The position numbers were made by a program, and so were the translations under genes. Under the pieces are notes generated by a model. It saw only the letters and a list, made by a program, of their open reading frames with translations. It made no database searches and had not been told where the DNA came from. A DNA stretch of 64,000 bases from Cyathus striatus (lineage: Eukaryota; Basidiomycota; Agaricomycetes; Agaricales; Nidulariaceae): positions 6,413,430 to 6,477,429 of the forward strand of contig JAOVFP010000005.1 of NCBI GenBank assembly GCA_025738555.1, written 5' to 3'. Within the stretch, counting starts at the first letter, position 1. Every line of letters begins with the position of its first letter. This document shows positions 1 through 10,921 of this stretch, one piece after another.

Positions 1-73
1 TCCTATTCGGACGAGAGACGCTAACTACTTGTAACATGCCTACATCAACATTTCTAAAAGCCCTGCATATAAC

Positions 74-3000
74 TCAACGCTGTGGCAAGGTAAGGATCTC
101 GCGAAGTAAATTTTCGACGGTCGAAAACCGGGAGTCCAGGGAGGAAAACTGTTCCTGCATGTAAGTAAACTTTTCGTCCACCTTCACTTCTAATGCCGAC
201 AGGCGATCATTCACCATCTGAACATGGTCATCAGAGTGAGTCGGACTATCTGCGACTTCCTCCTCTATAGTCTTCGACTCGTCGTGCTCCACGAGATCTG
301 GTACAGGCTTTCCTGCTAATATGCAGATATGGTCAAGTAGTCTATCCTCCAGCTCTTTGGTTCGAGTCTGTATCATCTCTTGTAGACGGTCAAGCTTCTC
401 GTCGACACGGCTGGTAACTCCAGCTAGCTTCTTTTCTACACGAACAAACTGTTCGTCGTCGGGCATTTCAACAGGCGTGTTGTCCGTGATCCTTAACATC
501 ATGTGCATAAGCGATGGCGGAGTGGTCACCAATTTTTCCGGCAACTTTGGATACTGATTTTGTCTATCACAGTCGTCACAGACGAGTACATCTCCAGCTA
601 AATGACGTACACGTTTGGCATTAGTATCAAGTGGGATCATGAAGGTAGTGACACTTACGACATTCAAGACATACCCAGCATGGAAGGAAATTACATTCTC
701 GCAATAGAAACATTTAAACAGAGAAGCCGCTGTCTCTTCTTTTTCACGAGTAACGGCGGAATCATCGTGGTTTTCTTGTGACATTTCCATTTCTGTCTGG
801 GACTTAAAAAGCTGCCTTAAGGCGTTCAGAAGTCTTCCTTGCTACAGGTAACGCCCAAGTGCGGTTACAGTCATGAAGGAAACGATCCCCACGAAGGAGG
901 CTATGCGACGACGTATGAGCGTCATAAACAGGAACTGTCGTAGTTGAATGGCATTCGATGCAGAAGTCTAAAGAATTATTGACGTTCGCTCTGCAAACAA
1001 TGCATATCAATCTGCTTTGTTGGATTTTCGACCACAAAGGTCGCAAGTAACTCCTCTGTGAAAAATGAATATGTTAGCACGGCGTATTAGTGAACGGAAA
1101 CCAGGTTAAAACTTACAAATGGTAAGTAATTCTGTAATGCACGAAACGAGCGATAGAATAATAAAACTGATCCACAAATGGACATACAGTGTTCTCGATT
1201 TCCTTGAGCTCTTGTTTTTCTTCGGCTGTGAATTCTGTTCGTCGTGTATAACCACTGTAAAAGTTTAACCGCTTTATAACCAGTTCTTTAAAGCGTCGAC
1301 CTTTCTTCAACTGCGTGATCACGTAGTTGGGAGTAGAGAGACGGCGCTGGACAGTATATCGAATAGCTGCGCAAGCAAAGGTCCATCGTGCACGAGCTCT
1401 GTTCTCTTCAAATTCTTTGCGCCTGTATCTGAAGCGTGCTAGGTCTGCTGGCGTCCTGGAAAGTTCGAAGGATCCACATCTATAATCATCTGTCTTACTT
1501 CCAGGGATAGGCTTGGTCTCAGCTACCCCACGTCGAGTATACCAGCGACCTATAATGGTACCAGCTGCAGTGTCCAGTGTTCCGATACATCGAATCCAGT
1601 AGCCATCTTTGTAAACCATGACGAAGTCCACTGTATATCCGGAACCTTCGTTTTCCGGTATCAATGAAGCGCTCATTTCCAGCGATCCCATGTATCCGTC
1701 GGCTTTCCCTGTAGTGGTTCCATCTTCGCCTGTTTCGTTAAACTGGATACGGAATAACCCTTCGTGCGGATCACCATCATTCCATGTGCAATAACCTGCC
1801 CAGTTTCCTTTTACAATGTTGGGGCCACCATCTGGCTGGACAATAATTTCAAATGGCTCGGGAGGTGGAAGTTCGAATGGTTCCTGAGGACCAAACTTGA
1901 GAATCTCAATTGGAATGTCTGTCGGAATCTCGGTAAGACCATCGTTGTCTTCCGGTTCATCGGGCAAGTCCTCCCAGACCGATCGGAGTGTAACAACTGA
2001 AATATTCCATTTGAGCCCGCCATAGAAGTTCTTGAACTGTGATGATAATGTCATGAGACAATGGTGAATATATAGAAAAGGCTGCAATGATGGCACACCA
2101 TTCCAAAAGCAAAGTTTTCGAATTGACGTTCTGCATTAAGATGCATTTGCTTGAAGATAGCTGAAGTCCGACCTTAGTATGTTCTTTAGTAATGACAATT
2201 ACAACCCATACCGGAAATGTCTTGTAGTCGATTGTCAAAAGCAGAAAACACGAAGATGAGAGAGCTTGACGAAGCAGCCATTTCCTCAAGATGAAATATA
2301 TGCGTACGCGAAAGCTGAATAATCTTGATATGCCTCTGAAGCAGGAGATATATCAGCGGATAAATATACTGACATCTCGCATTAATTAAAGCATGTGCAG
2401 TCATATGATGAGAATAACTCACTCTCTCAATACGACCAGGTCCAGTCAATAGAGAAACCGTTGCAGTAGAATCTATGATGTATGATATAGACTCTAAATT
2501 TTCTCTAAGTTTCTTTTCTTCAGTAAGAGTGAATTCTTCAGTGAGTTTTGCGAGCTCAGGTACAACAGTAATGCCAGATTCAGTAGTAGTCCTTGTCGAA
2601 CGTAACAATGATTCTAACTGAAAGAACGTAAAGCTGTCAAGATAAATGTCGAGTATTCTCTGATTGTCAGGTCGGGCTTTTTGCAACAATTTGAACATCT
2701 TCCGAAGTGTACGATAGATCTTGGTCCTGTAGTTGGAAATACTGGATTGCCACCTCTACTTCTATTAGTGCGAACTGATTACAGATAAAATGAGGTGTCG
2801 TACCAGCAGCCCAATAGGCTAACCACTGAAGTAACCTGTAGTCGTTCCGTTAGTCACAAACAAGTGGCCATAGGAGTGTAAGTAGCACGTACGTCCACCT
2901 CTCGGGGCGACTAAGAGCAAAATCGTTCACTTCTTTTATATTAATAAATGCTGAACCGTCGTCATCTATAGCTTCTAGGATGGGCTGTAGATATGCCACA

Positions 3001-4640
3001 TTAATATAAGATTTAGCCCACTCGTCATTCGTCGAGTGGAAACTGTATTCCGGTGTTTCATCTGCGCCGGTCAACGGAGGAGACAATAATTGAGTTTTTC
3101 CGGAACCGTTAGGCACCTTCTCTGACTCTTTAAATTCTTCGGTTTCTCCCATGAAAAAGTCACGTAACGCGAGAACAAAATGTCGAGCCTTTACGAGTGC
3201 TTTTCCATCCCTAAAGAACTCTTAAATTAGTACACCAATGATAGAGAGTTGCGTAGTACATGAACTTGCCATTTCTTTCCAAATCCTACGCAGTTGCTTT
3301 TGTATTTCAGCACAATCTGAACAAGAGCTACTTGAAAATAAGTACTCACCGGATCTACAATACGTTCATGACCTCCTGAAAAGTAGGCCAGAATTTTGTC
3401 CCCTGACGCTTGAGTATATTCATCGCGTCTTCGATTTCCTTCCGCTGAATATCCAACTTTCCCGAGAAGAGAGCAAAGTTCTGCTTAAACGCAGTGTCGA
3501 TGTCCTCAGCCAGCTCTTTAAACAAACTCTCTTGGATCGTCGTTATATCGACGTCTTCTTTCACGTTCGAAGACCCATCTGAATTTTCACCAGTTTTCTC
3601 AACAAGCTCATTCAAAATCTGGGTATTCTGGATGCAAGCCGTGGCTCCCCTGTTATCTTCGATAATACTACGTACTTCTCTTTCACGAGGGGTGTCAAGG
3701 CGAACGAAAATTTCTTGAAGCCGTGACTGCATACTTTCAAGTGTCATCCTTTGGTCGTCGAGTTTCGCATTTGCCGAGTCCACGCCAAGCGTGGTGTGAA
3801 CGCCGATAGCAAAAGATAACTCAGACTTGAGATCCGCAAAGTGGCTCGCGTAGGCAGCAAGCCGTGCCTCATACAAGTGGGCCTTGAGGTATTTACCTAA
3901 GACTCCTATCAAGAAGTCGAAGCAGCGTAAGAATCCGAAAGAACGTACGAAGAAAGCTCTTTTCATGTACACATCACAAGCAGAACCGCAGTCCTTTATG
4001 CTTTGTTCCATCTCCTCCATCAAAGTCTGTAAGCGTCCTCGCAAGGGCTCTCCATCCCGTCCGATGTCATCTGGATCCTTGACTGTTCGAAGTCTAACAA
4101 ACAAACTTAGTCTTAGAATGCCTATGAATTAAACAATGGTTTGCTTACTGGTAAAGTGCAGACATCATGCTCAGCATTTGGGTTTTTACAGCAAGAACTT
4201 TCGCATTATTCTCTCTGCGCTTCAGATCCAAGCTTACAACAAGTTTAAATGCAAGAACAGGGACTGAAGGTTTTTATAAAGTTGAGACAATATATGCGAA
4301 TGTGAAGCTAAAGTGAGCTTACCCGCAATAAAAGGATGTATGTCGGACAAGTCCTCAAGTACGTTGATACATACTTTCGCCGATTCCACGAATACATCGA
4401 TAGCGTCCTCAGTGGGCATCTCTCGAACATGTACCGAGTGGTTTGCATCGTCTTTGACGAAAATCGATGCGAATACTGTGGTTTCTTTCTTGGCTATCAG
4501 GACGAGTCAATCTTTAAATTTAAACCTAGATACCATGCTTAGTCCGAACACTAACCTATTTGTGACTCATTATCCTTCGGCTTATGATGCTTCTCTGCTG
4601 CTTGGCGAGGTTTTCCAGTGGATTCCTGGGTATCCGGCAT
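74..4640 (-). CDS. EF-hand and zinc-finger multidomain protein, conserved in basidiomycetes, function unknown
   Basis: A multi-exon gene. The start ATG at 4640 opens exon 1 (4556-4640); exon 2 is 4323-4493, and the phase is kept across both introns. The N-terminal part is helical (3355-4104, with EERMxxS-type charged helices). It is followed by a segment with an EF-hand-like loop near 2960 (DDDGSAFINIKEV) and the motif QWLAYWAAG near 2810. A beta-rich domain lies at about 1450-1830 (GNWAGY, PADLARFRYRRKEFEENRARARW). The C terminus has two Cys-rich fingers: CDLC..CIVC..CIEC near 960-1040, and CFYC..CWVC..CDDC at about 580-700. A short coiled coil ends the protein at 74. I recall this architecture from Agaricomycete hypothetical proteins but know no assigned function. 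Three apparent frameshifts occur, at about 685, 830 and 1008. The first and third are restored by one base in a short homopolymer, and the first finger reads through only then. An intron of about 50 bp (597-648) splits the second finger. Some exon joins near 2000 and 2810 are uncertain. Confidence 0.7.
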
Positions 4641-6275
4641 TGTCGTCGCAGATAGGAATCAAGGAACGTGTTGAGCAGCCGTTGTGACCACAGAAAGTCC
4701 TGCAACTATCCTGCAAAGTCATTTAAATAACTTCACGTTGCAGATCTAATCTCACAAGCTGTCGAGGAGTGTGAGTTCAATGGGAATTCTGCAAGGAGTT
4801 TCACCTCAGACAGGACTGAATCGGATCGCGTTGCATATGGTACACAGATAGAATATAGTTCTCACCCCGATGCAGAAAATAGCCTTTTTTTAGAAGGTGT
4901 TAACATCGGGGTGTACCATATGTACCGTGATCCGATTCACTACTATTGTCTGGGGTGTTTGTGTGTAAATCAAGTATAAGTGATTGGCGAGATTGGCGCT
5001 CGTTAACGAAACATCTGATGATTCTGATAGATGCCTTGCCTTGGCGATGCCGCATGATGAGCTTGATAGGGCTTGATATTTATGTACTAAAATCCTGTTA
5101 TATTACAAGGGCATTCCATCTGTTTATTATCCTGTGCTTCTTAACGACAGAAGGATGAATAGCTCTTTTAAATGAGGCCAGTGACAATAATAATAAGAGG
5201 AAATAAGTATATGAACTTTGAAGTTTTCAGATAAGTAGGACAAGGACACAAATTGTGTTAAATTGAATATAAGACAGAAGCTAATACTGAACGTGCCTGT
5301 GGATAGATGTCAGCTTGTCGACCAATGATGAGGATCGAGTGGCAGGAGGCGACTGTTGGATATAGGAGGATACAGGAGATGTCCGAGGGGAATCGATGGA
5401 ATCCGCGGCCGCAGGTCCGCATCTAGACCAAGCTATGTACGACAACCATAGGCACCGTCGCTGAAAACATGTCTGCTTTGAACGCCAAACATAAAGTCCG
5501 AGTAAGCCAACTAAGCGTTACATGGAGCGCTCTAGTTGTTTAAAGTGTCCAAGAAGTTTCAGATGCTAATTCAAATTGGTCTTCCGCTGACTTCAAGTGA
5601 CCCTTCGAGTTTCAATGCATTTAAATCAACATCTAATTCTGCTTATTTTCTGGTTGAACCAAAGTTGAACTTGTGTTGAACAAAAACGATCTTAGTCTAT
5701 ATTTATTGTATCTATTCTTACGTATGTACTAAAACTCAGGTTTGTCCACTTGAAGTGTTACAATTCAGCTTGTCACCCGGAATCGCAAGTTCCAACGTAC
5801 CAATGCTTGCCAATTGGCTCACAACGCTGTTGATCAACGTACTTAGCGATGTTACCACGTTTTGAATCGAGCGTCAACTCCACTCCTTTCTACGTAACTT
5901 TATCGTCGCCTCCACCGACGACAATCAACCTCATGCACCCCACCAACATCCAACAAATTGCAACCGTTAAAATACCTAACTTCCTCTCCATTTTCGCTTC
6001 ACTATTTCGAAGACCGAGTTAAACCCAGAACGATATTGAGTTTTAACTTCTCACGAACCAATCGACCTGTCAAGACTCAAACCCAGAGAAGCGGCGTTCA
6101 GGACTGCTTCATTGCGAGAAACAATCTACGCCTTGCCATTCGGAATTTTACATTTCCCTCATAAACCCCACACTACGCTGTGCTTGCGTTGCCAGCTCTT
6201 TCCTCCTTTCTGCTCGAATTTATGTTTGATTAGAAATAACGCTCGTTCACTTCCAGAGTACACTCGCGTGGAGAT
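4641..6275. other. Intergenic region between divergent genes
   Basis: This is the shared upstream region of the minus-strand EF-hand gene and the plus-strand DUF6534 gene. Only short chance ORFs occur. The one clear structure is an imperfect inverted repeat at 4817-4939, listed separately. Promoters of both flanking genes are presumably here, but I see no clear TATA or other motif to place them. Confidence 0.5.
4817..4939. repeat. Imperfect inverted repeat (hairpin)
   Basis: The left arm starts TGAATCGGATCGCG at 4817 and includes CACCCCGATG at 4863-4872. The right arm, 4904-4939, is CATCGGGGTGTACC...GTGATCCGATTCA. The right arm pairs with the left if about 20 bases (4844-4862) are looped out of the left arm. 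A T-run lies in the loop. It could be a small foldback element or MITE remnant; no coding sequence is inside. Confidence 0.7.
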
Positions 6276-7966
6276 ATGTCGACTCAGGCGCCTGCTATTC
6301 GTGTTGAGCAGTACGTCAAACTGTCTTTCTTATGTTAACGACTGAATAACCTTCATTTCCTATACTTAGAACTGGTCCAATTGTACGTATAAATTCATCT
6401 GTGAAGACTAGTGTCAAAAGCTTAAACCTATTGCTGAACAGCTGATAGGCTTTGGCGGGCACTGGTTCCTTTTCGGTCTTTACGTTCTACAACTTTGTAT
6501 GTGCCCACATTCCTCACTACGTACTTGGCTAGTTGACAACGAAAAATGAAAAGCCTACTACACGCGGACGTATCTCAAATCGGACCAACTATTCGTCAAA
6601 ATCCTCGGTCAGTCCACGGACTCATCTCACGATGCGATATTATTCCTTTTCTGACCTGCCACATATCGACAGTATATGCGACATGCGTGGGCATGTTCTT
6701 CCAATGTTGGGTAATCACAAATATTGCATGGAGACAACTCATCGTGGGTTGGGGGATTCCTGAAATTTTTGCAGAGGTCCGTATTACGGAGGCGTTGCCT
6801 CCAATTACGAGCGGGAGTAGTGAGTACCTTTGTTGTGTAGCTTGGTCTATGATAAGCTGAATGAGATGAAGTTGCGTTGGCCGTTCAGTGTTTTTATACG
6901 TGGTAAGTTATATACCAGGCCCTCTTCTGTCCTCTTTGATCTCTGTATCTTACGCCTATTTTATTAGGAGAATTCATAAGTTCGGGCGTGGAAGCAAAAT
7001 AGTTACTGGTGTTGCTATATTCATTATGTTGGTATGTACCCTATATTCGACTTTCCATGATCAGGCTTATAACACCTATATAGCTGGCATTATCACAATT
7101 TGCAGGAGCTATATCTGTAACCGTCGTCGTAAGCCATTTCCCTCTTTAATGTATTCCGAATAGTAAGCTGATATATAAGTTGACGGTGTAGTTCAACAAC
7201 CTGGGACGTGTCCCAGGGTTAATGTACAAGCTTCACTTGTCTATGGAGGTACGTCTTACTTGCTCGCACACAAGTACCGGTTTCTAAGGAAGTCAATAGC
7301 TCTGGATTTCACTATCGCTAGTATGCGATAGTCTCATAGTATTCACCATGCTTGCTTTGGTAAGTCTCCAACCTAGCTTATTACCACCATACAAATTCAA
7401 CCTCCACCCACGCAGCTTCTCCACACGCGTCATCGGTCTCCCCTCAGATCCACAGACAAAATGATTAATCACCTGATGATTCTGACGGTGGAAACAGGAG
7501 CATTCACAGTGGCAGCATCTCTAACGCAGCTAGCGGTGTACATTGCATACCCGACTTTCTACTTCCACCTTGCCGTGTACGTCCTCTCTTACTTCTATAC
7601 TTCATGACGGCGATTGAAGTTTTATTTGTTGAAGGTTATATATGTTATATGCAATGTACGCTCTTCATCTTTTCCATCTTCACCAACTACATAACTAACC
7701 ATTGAATACGAACTAGCTACGCAAATGTCCTCCTCGCAACCCTGAACGGCCGAGATCGTGCACGGAAATATGCAATGACATCACTCTACACTGCGGACAT
7801 TCTCTCAGCCCGTGCTCGCGTGTGCCTTCCTGCACCTGATTCTGATCCCAGTGCAATCGAATATCAGAATCCAGACAGAGCAGAACAAGGGTTAAGTGAA
7901 ATCGCCAGGAGGGTTTCTAAAAGCTGTGCAGACACCACGCAGGATATTTTTGTGGGTGTTTTCTAG
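6276..7966 (+). CDS. DUF6534-family multi-pass membrane protein
   Basis: ATG at 6276 (MSTQAPAIRVEQ) is followed by a gtacgt donor at 6311. Exon 2 begins at 6370 and gives QTGPI. A further intron leads to LIGFGGHWFLFGLYVLQL, the usual first helix of this family. Later exons give a helix ending WRIHKFGRGSK (about 6888-7020), then LALSQFAGAISVTVV (about 7082-7130). Next comes the DUF6534 signature region STDKMINHLMILTVETGAF near 7451-7510, then YANVLLATLNGRDRAR near 7715-7760, and a hydrophilic tail ending at 7966. Members are seven-helix integral membrane proteins greatly expanded in Agaricomycetes; no biochemical role is known to me. The exon joins between about 6540 and 6890, and between 7130 and 7440, are not resolved, so whether the gene is intact is uncertain. 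Confidence 0.72.
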
Positions 7967-8383
7967 ATATAATTTGATGGGTTTGTTGATTAGCGTGGGT
8001 GGATAGTTGACTACGGGATTTTCGGGAAGCGATGATGCGGCTTCAAGGAATGAGACTGTTAAAAAGTAAATAATAGTTGGGGTCAAATAAAGTGGTATTG
8101 TAATGTAGATAATTTAGTGAACTGCTGTGAAACTTGCTGTCTTATTTTCTGTCTAATAGGTATTACTATGCATAAATAAGAAGAACTTACCCAATTATAA
8201 TCTGTTATTTAGTACATGCTAATGATTGATAGTGGTGTCGGTGAATATGGCGTTGAAAAGTGTCGACTTCAAGATCTTTGCAAACACCAGCCCATATTAT
8301 TAGAACGTAGATTTAAGTTTTCGCAATCCAGGATCAGGATGTAGCGAAAACCTACATCCAGTGGTTCCGGATATTCAAATATT
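7967..8383. other. Intergenic, nothing recognised
   Basis: Downstream of the DUF6534 gene. It is AT-rich with only short chance ORFs, and I see no repeat or RNA signal. Confidence 0.4.
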
Positions 8384-8561
8384 CAGGTATTGCAAATACT
8401 GTACTAATCAAAATACTTCGGCACCCTTATAGGTGCGTGACAGGTCCAACCGCGGAACCACTTCGTCAGGTCGAAAATATTGCATGACAATTTAAAAAAT
8501 TCGGCATCTTCGTGAGTAGAAGAGCCCCAAATATATAGCTCTTAAGTGTAATTAATTTCTA

Positions 8562-8660
8562 AGATGTCGTGGTCTAACGGTAAGTTGTATCTAAACGCTG
8601 TAAAGGGCCAAATTTGCAAAGAAAATTTGAAAAATTGTTAGTTTGAACCCCCTTCAGCGA
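8562..8660 (+). repeat. Possible tRNA-derived SINE head or tRNA relic
   Basis: TGGTCTAACGG at 8570-8580 matches the RNA polymerase III box A consensus at every defined position. AGTTTGAACCC at 8640-8650 resembles a degenerate box B (consensus GGTTCGANTCC). The spacing of about 60 bases is longer than in a plain tRNA, and I cannot fold an acceptor stem, so a working tRNA gene is unlikely. A tRNA-derived SINE head or a decayed intron-containing tRNA would both fit. Confidence 0.3.
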
Positions 8661-9542
8661 AATTTTTATTCGTGACCTCTCAGACCTTCCGTCAGTTGCA
8701 GTTATGACGCGTGACAAGTACCAAATTTCGGCACGTCAGGTACAGTACGTAATCAGGTACTCGGTCAGACCGAGCAATCGGTCAGCATGGAATTTTTGAA
8801 AGAACAGGTCAGTCCGCTGCAAAAAAAAACCACAATAATAATCACATGTGTATCACCTTGCTATATTTCAATTTATATGTAGAATGACACAGGTTTGGCT
8901 AAGTTATAGCAACTTTATGTCTCATTTTTCTATGATATCATCAATTTGGCTATATTTATACCATCAGCTGCTCCATATCTACCGTACTGTCACTGTCTAA
9001 GTATATCTTTCAGTACGGCAACTTATCACATCCACTCTTCAGGTTCCAAAGAAGACTTTTACAACAGTTTTATGGCATAATTGTAACGTTTAAATTTTGT
9101 AATAAATGTTTAAGTTTGTATGTAAGGTATATTCCATATCCCCCATACCACAAGTTGAGAGCACTCCTGTAGATTGTGTAGTTGAACACTGACCTTCAAA
9201 TTTATCACATATGTTAATGATATTATTCACAACATATCAGTACAAATTTCGCATTTTTTACGATTTTATTTGAGGTGCTGGAGTGATGAGACCGAAAAAA
9301 ATCCATTTACAGGACATAGAAATGTCAAATGGAGGGATTTTCGAAATAGGCTTTCAATCTGTGAGTAAAGGTCCGAAACTTAATGAATAGGATCTAAATT
9401 ACATTTCACAAGCCTTTGTGGAGGCATTTCACAGCGAGCAACGGAGTAAGCAATATTTACTTATTGGGAGTGTCTGACCGCTTACTATCTTATCTTATCT
9501 AGTGCGATTAGGCAGCCTGTTGACTCGTGCTCTCTGCCTAGT

Positions 9543-10097
9543 CCGGTAGGCCGAACCGTCTAAGACGAGATCACGCTTGCGTCACATGACTGGCGTGGGG
9601 GTATCTCGTCGATAGACGGTCCGGTAAAACTCGTTTGCATTTTAGTATATCGTTTCTTACGACTGTCCCACCTTGGTCCCCTGCTGTGGTACCTCGCTGG
9701 GACATCAGAACTATATAGGTACTCATAATATAGTTCTATGCAAAGTCAAAAGTTGAAATATCATGAAATTACTGAGAAATATGTGGGGCAATAACGTAAC
9801 AACCCACTATAGCAGTATTGTACAGGTCTCAGTTCAGAATTCATACACTGCTTCTTTCTTCGCTGTTACACCTAATAATCTCTCTGAAATATATACAAGA
9901 GCTAATAAATGTATATGTGTTGAAAAACAATAGGGTATATTGTACACGAGGGAGGGAGGAACATTTGCGGAAAGCAAAGCGTAAGGAACGCTACACCAAA
10001 ACGTTAACGAGTTTTACCGGTCTGCCTATCAACGAGATAGGCCACGCGCCCTCACATGACAAAAAGCGTGATCTCGTTCCCAGGATAGGCAGACCGG
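9543..10097. repeat. Inner pair of about 90-bp inverted repeats
   Basis: The arm at 9543-9633 (from CCGGTAGGCCGAACCG, through ACGAGATCACGCTT, to CCGGTAAAACTCG) recurs in reverse complement at 10008-10097 (CGAGTTTTACCGG ... AAGCGTGATCTCGT ... CAGACCGG). The arms are imperfect, with several substitutions and small indels. They may be the ends of a nested MITE or a second fold-back within the larger bounded stretch. Confidence 0.6.
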
Positions 10098-10449
10098 CCC
10101 TCCGGTCTACTCTCTGCCCTTTGCCATCAGTAAAATGGATTGCGCAAGCACTGCAAGGGTCTGTTCCCACGCTGTGACCGGCTTCCTAGTTTTGGCCAAA
10201 ATCGCACCTGGTTTAAAAAAATATTCATAACACCACACTGGAGCATCCAAAAATTGCAAAGAAGGTCTCAATTTATTTTTTGGAAGGTGGACTACAATTC
10301 TAACATAAAGGGACAGCGGGAAACGGAAGTTTTTATGTCTCATTTCTCAATTTGATCTTAGGTGGCCGAGATCACCATCAATGACTGTAGCTGTGTGACG
10401 CGTGACTGCCGAAGTATTTTGATTAGTACAGTACCTTGCAAATACCCTG

Positions 10450-10921
10450 CATAGTTTACATCGTGTGTGTACACTGTGCACATAAGTACCTTGTCATGGG
10501 ATATGCCACTTGATGTGCTATTGGAAATCATTATGTATCAACACAAATTTCTGACAATCATCTCGTATGTATCCATTTTTGGGAACCAGAAAAACATTTA
10601 CTTCGCTTGTAAATGTTACAAATCTATTTATAAATCACTTCATTGGCACGTGGCAGTGGGGCCTTGAAGTTGAAGGTAACTCTAACTTGACTTTAACTCA
10701 AGTACGAATCGTACGACTCTACCTTACTAGTACGACGACGTTCGACGGTCGACCCTTGATTCCTTTACGAAGTGACTCAAATGTGACTCTTGGGTGATTC
10801 CAGGTGACTCAATCGTGCTTAAGCGATTAATGTAAGATTAACGTTATCTTTAACTGCTATGGTACCATTGATGTAAAATTTCATAAGAGCCTTAAACCTT
10901 CTTGAATCATATCCAACCACC
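10450..10921. other. Upstream region of the plus-strand MFS gene
   Basis: This is the expected promoter and 5' UTR of the transporter at 10922. Only short ORFs occur. Near 10680-10800 there is a run of repeated TGACTC/GACTCA-like words (aagtgactcaaatgtgactc, ccaggtgactcaatcg), which resemble AP-1/Gcn4-type sites. That reading is by eye only. Confidence 0.35.

Larger units (their letters stand above)
8384..10449. mobile_element. Putative non-autonomous DNA transposon bounded by inverted repeats
   Basis: The left end at 8384-8423 reads CAGGTATTGCAAAT then ACTGTACTAATCAAAATA and CTTCGGCA. The right end at 10406-10449 carries the same 27-base core (ACTGTACTAATC...TTCGGCA) in inverse orientation and starts, read inward, CAGGGTATTTGCAAGG. 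The two ends therefore form roughly 40-bp imperfect terminal inverted repeats 2.07 kb apart. The interior has no long ORF and no transposase motif. It contains a tRNA-like box A/box B segment and a second, inner pair of inverted repeats. The CAGG-type ends resemble hAT-like elements, but I could not find a target-site duplication, so the class is an inference. Confidence 0.5.
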
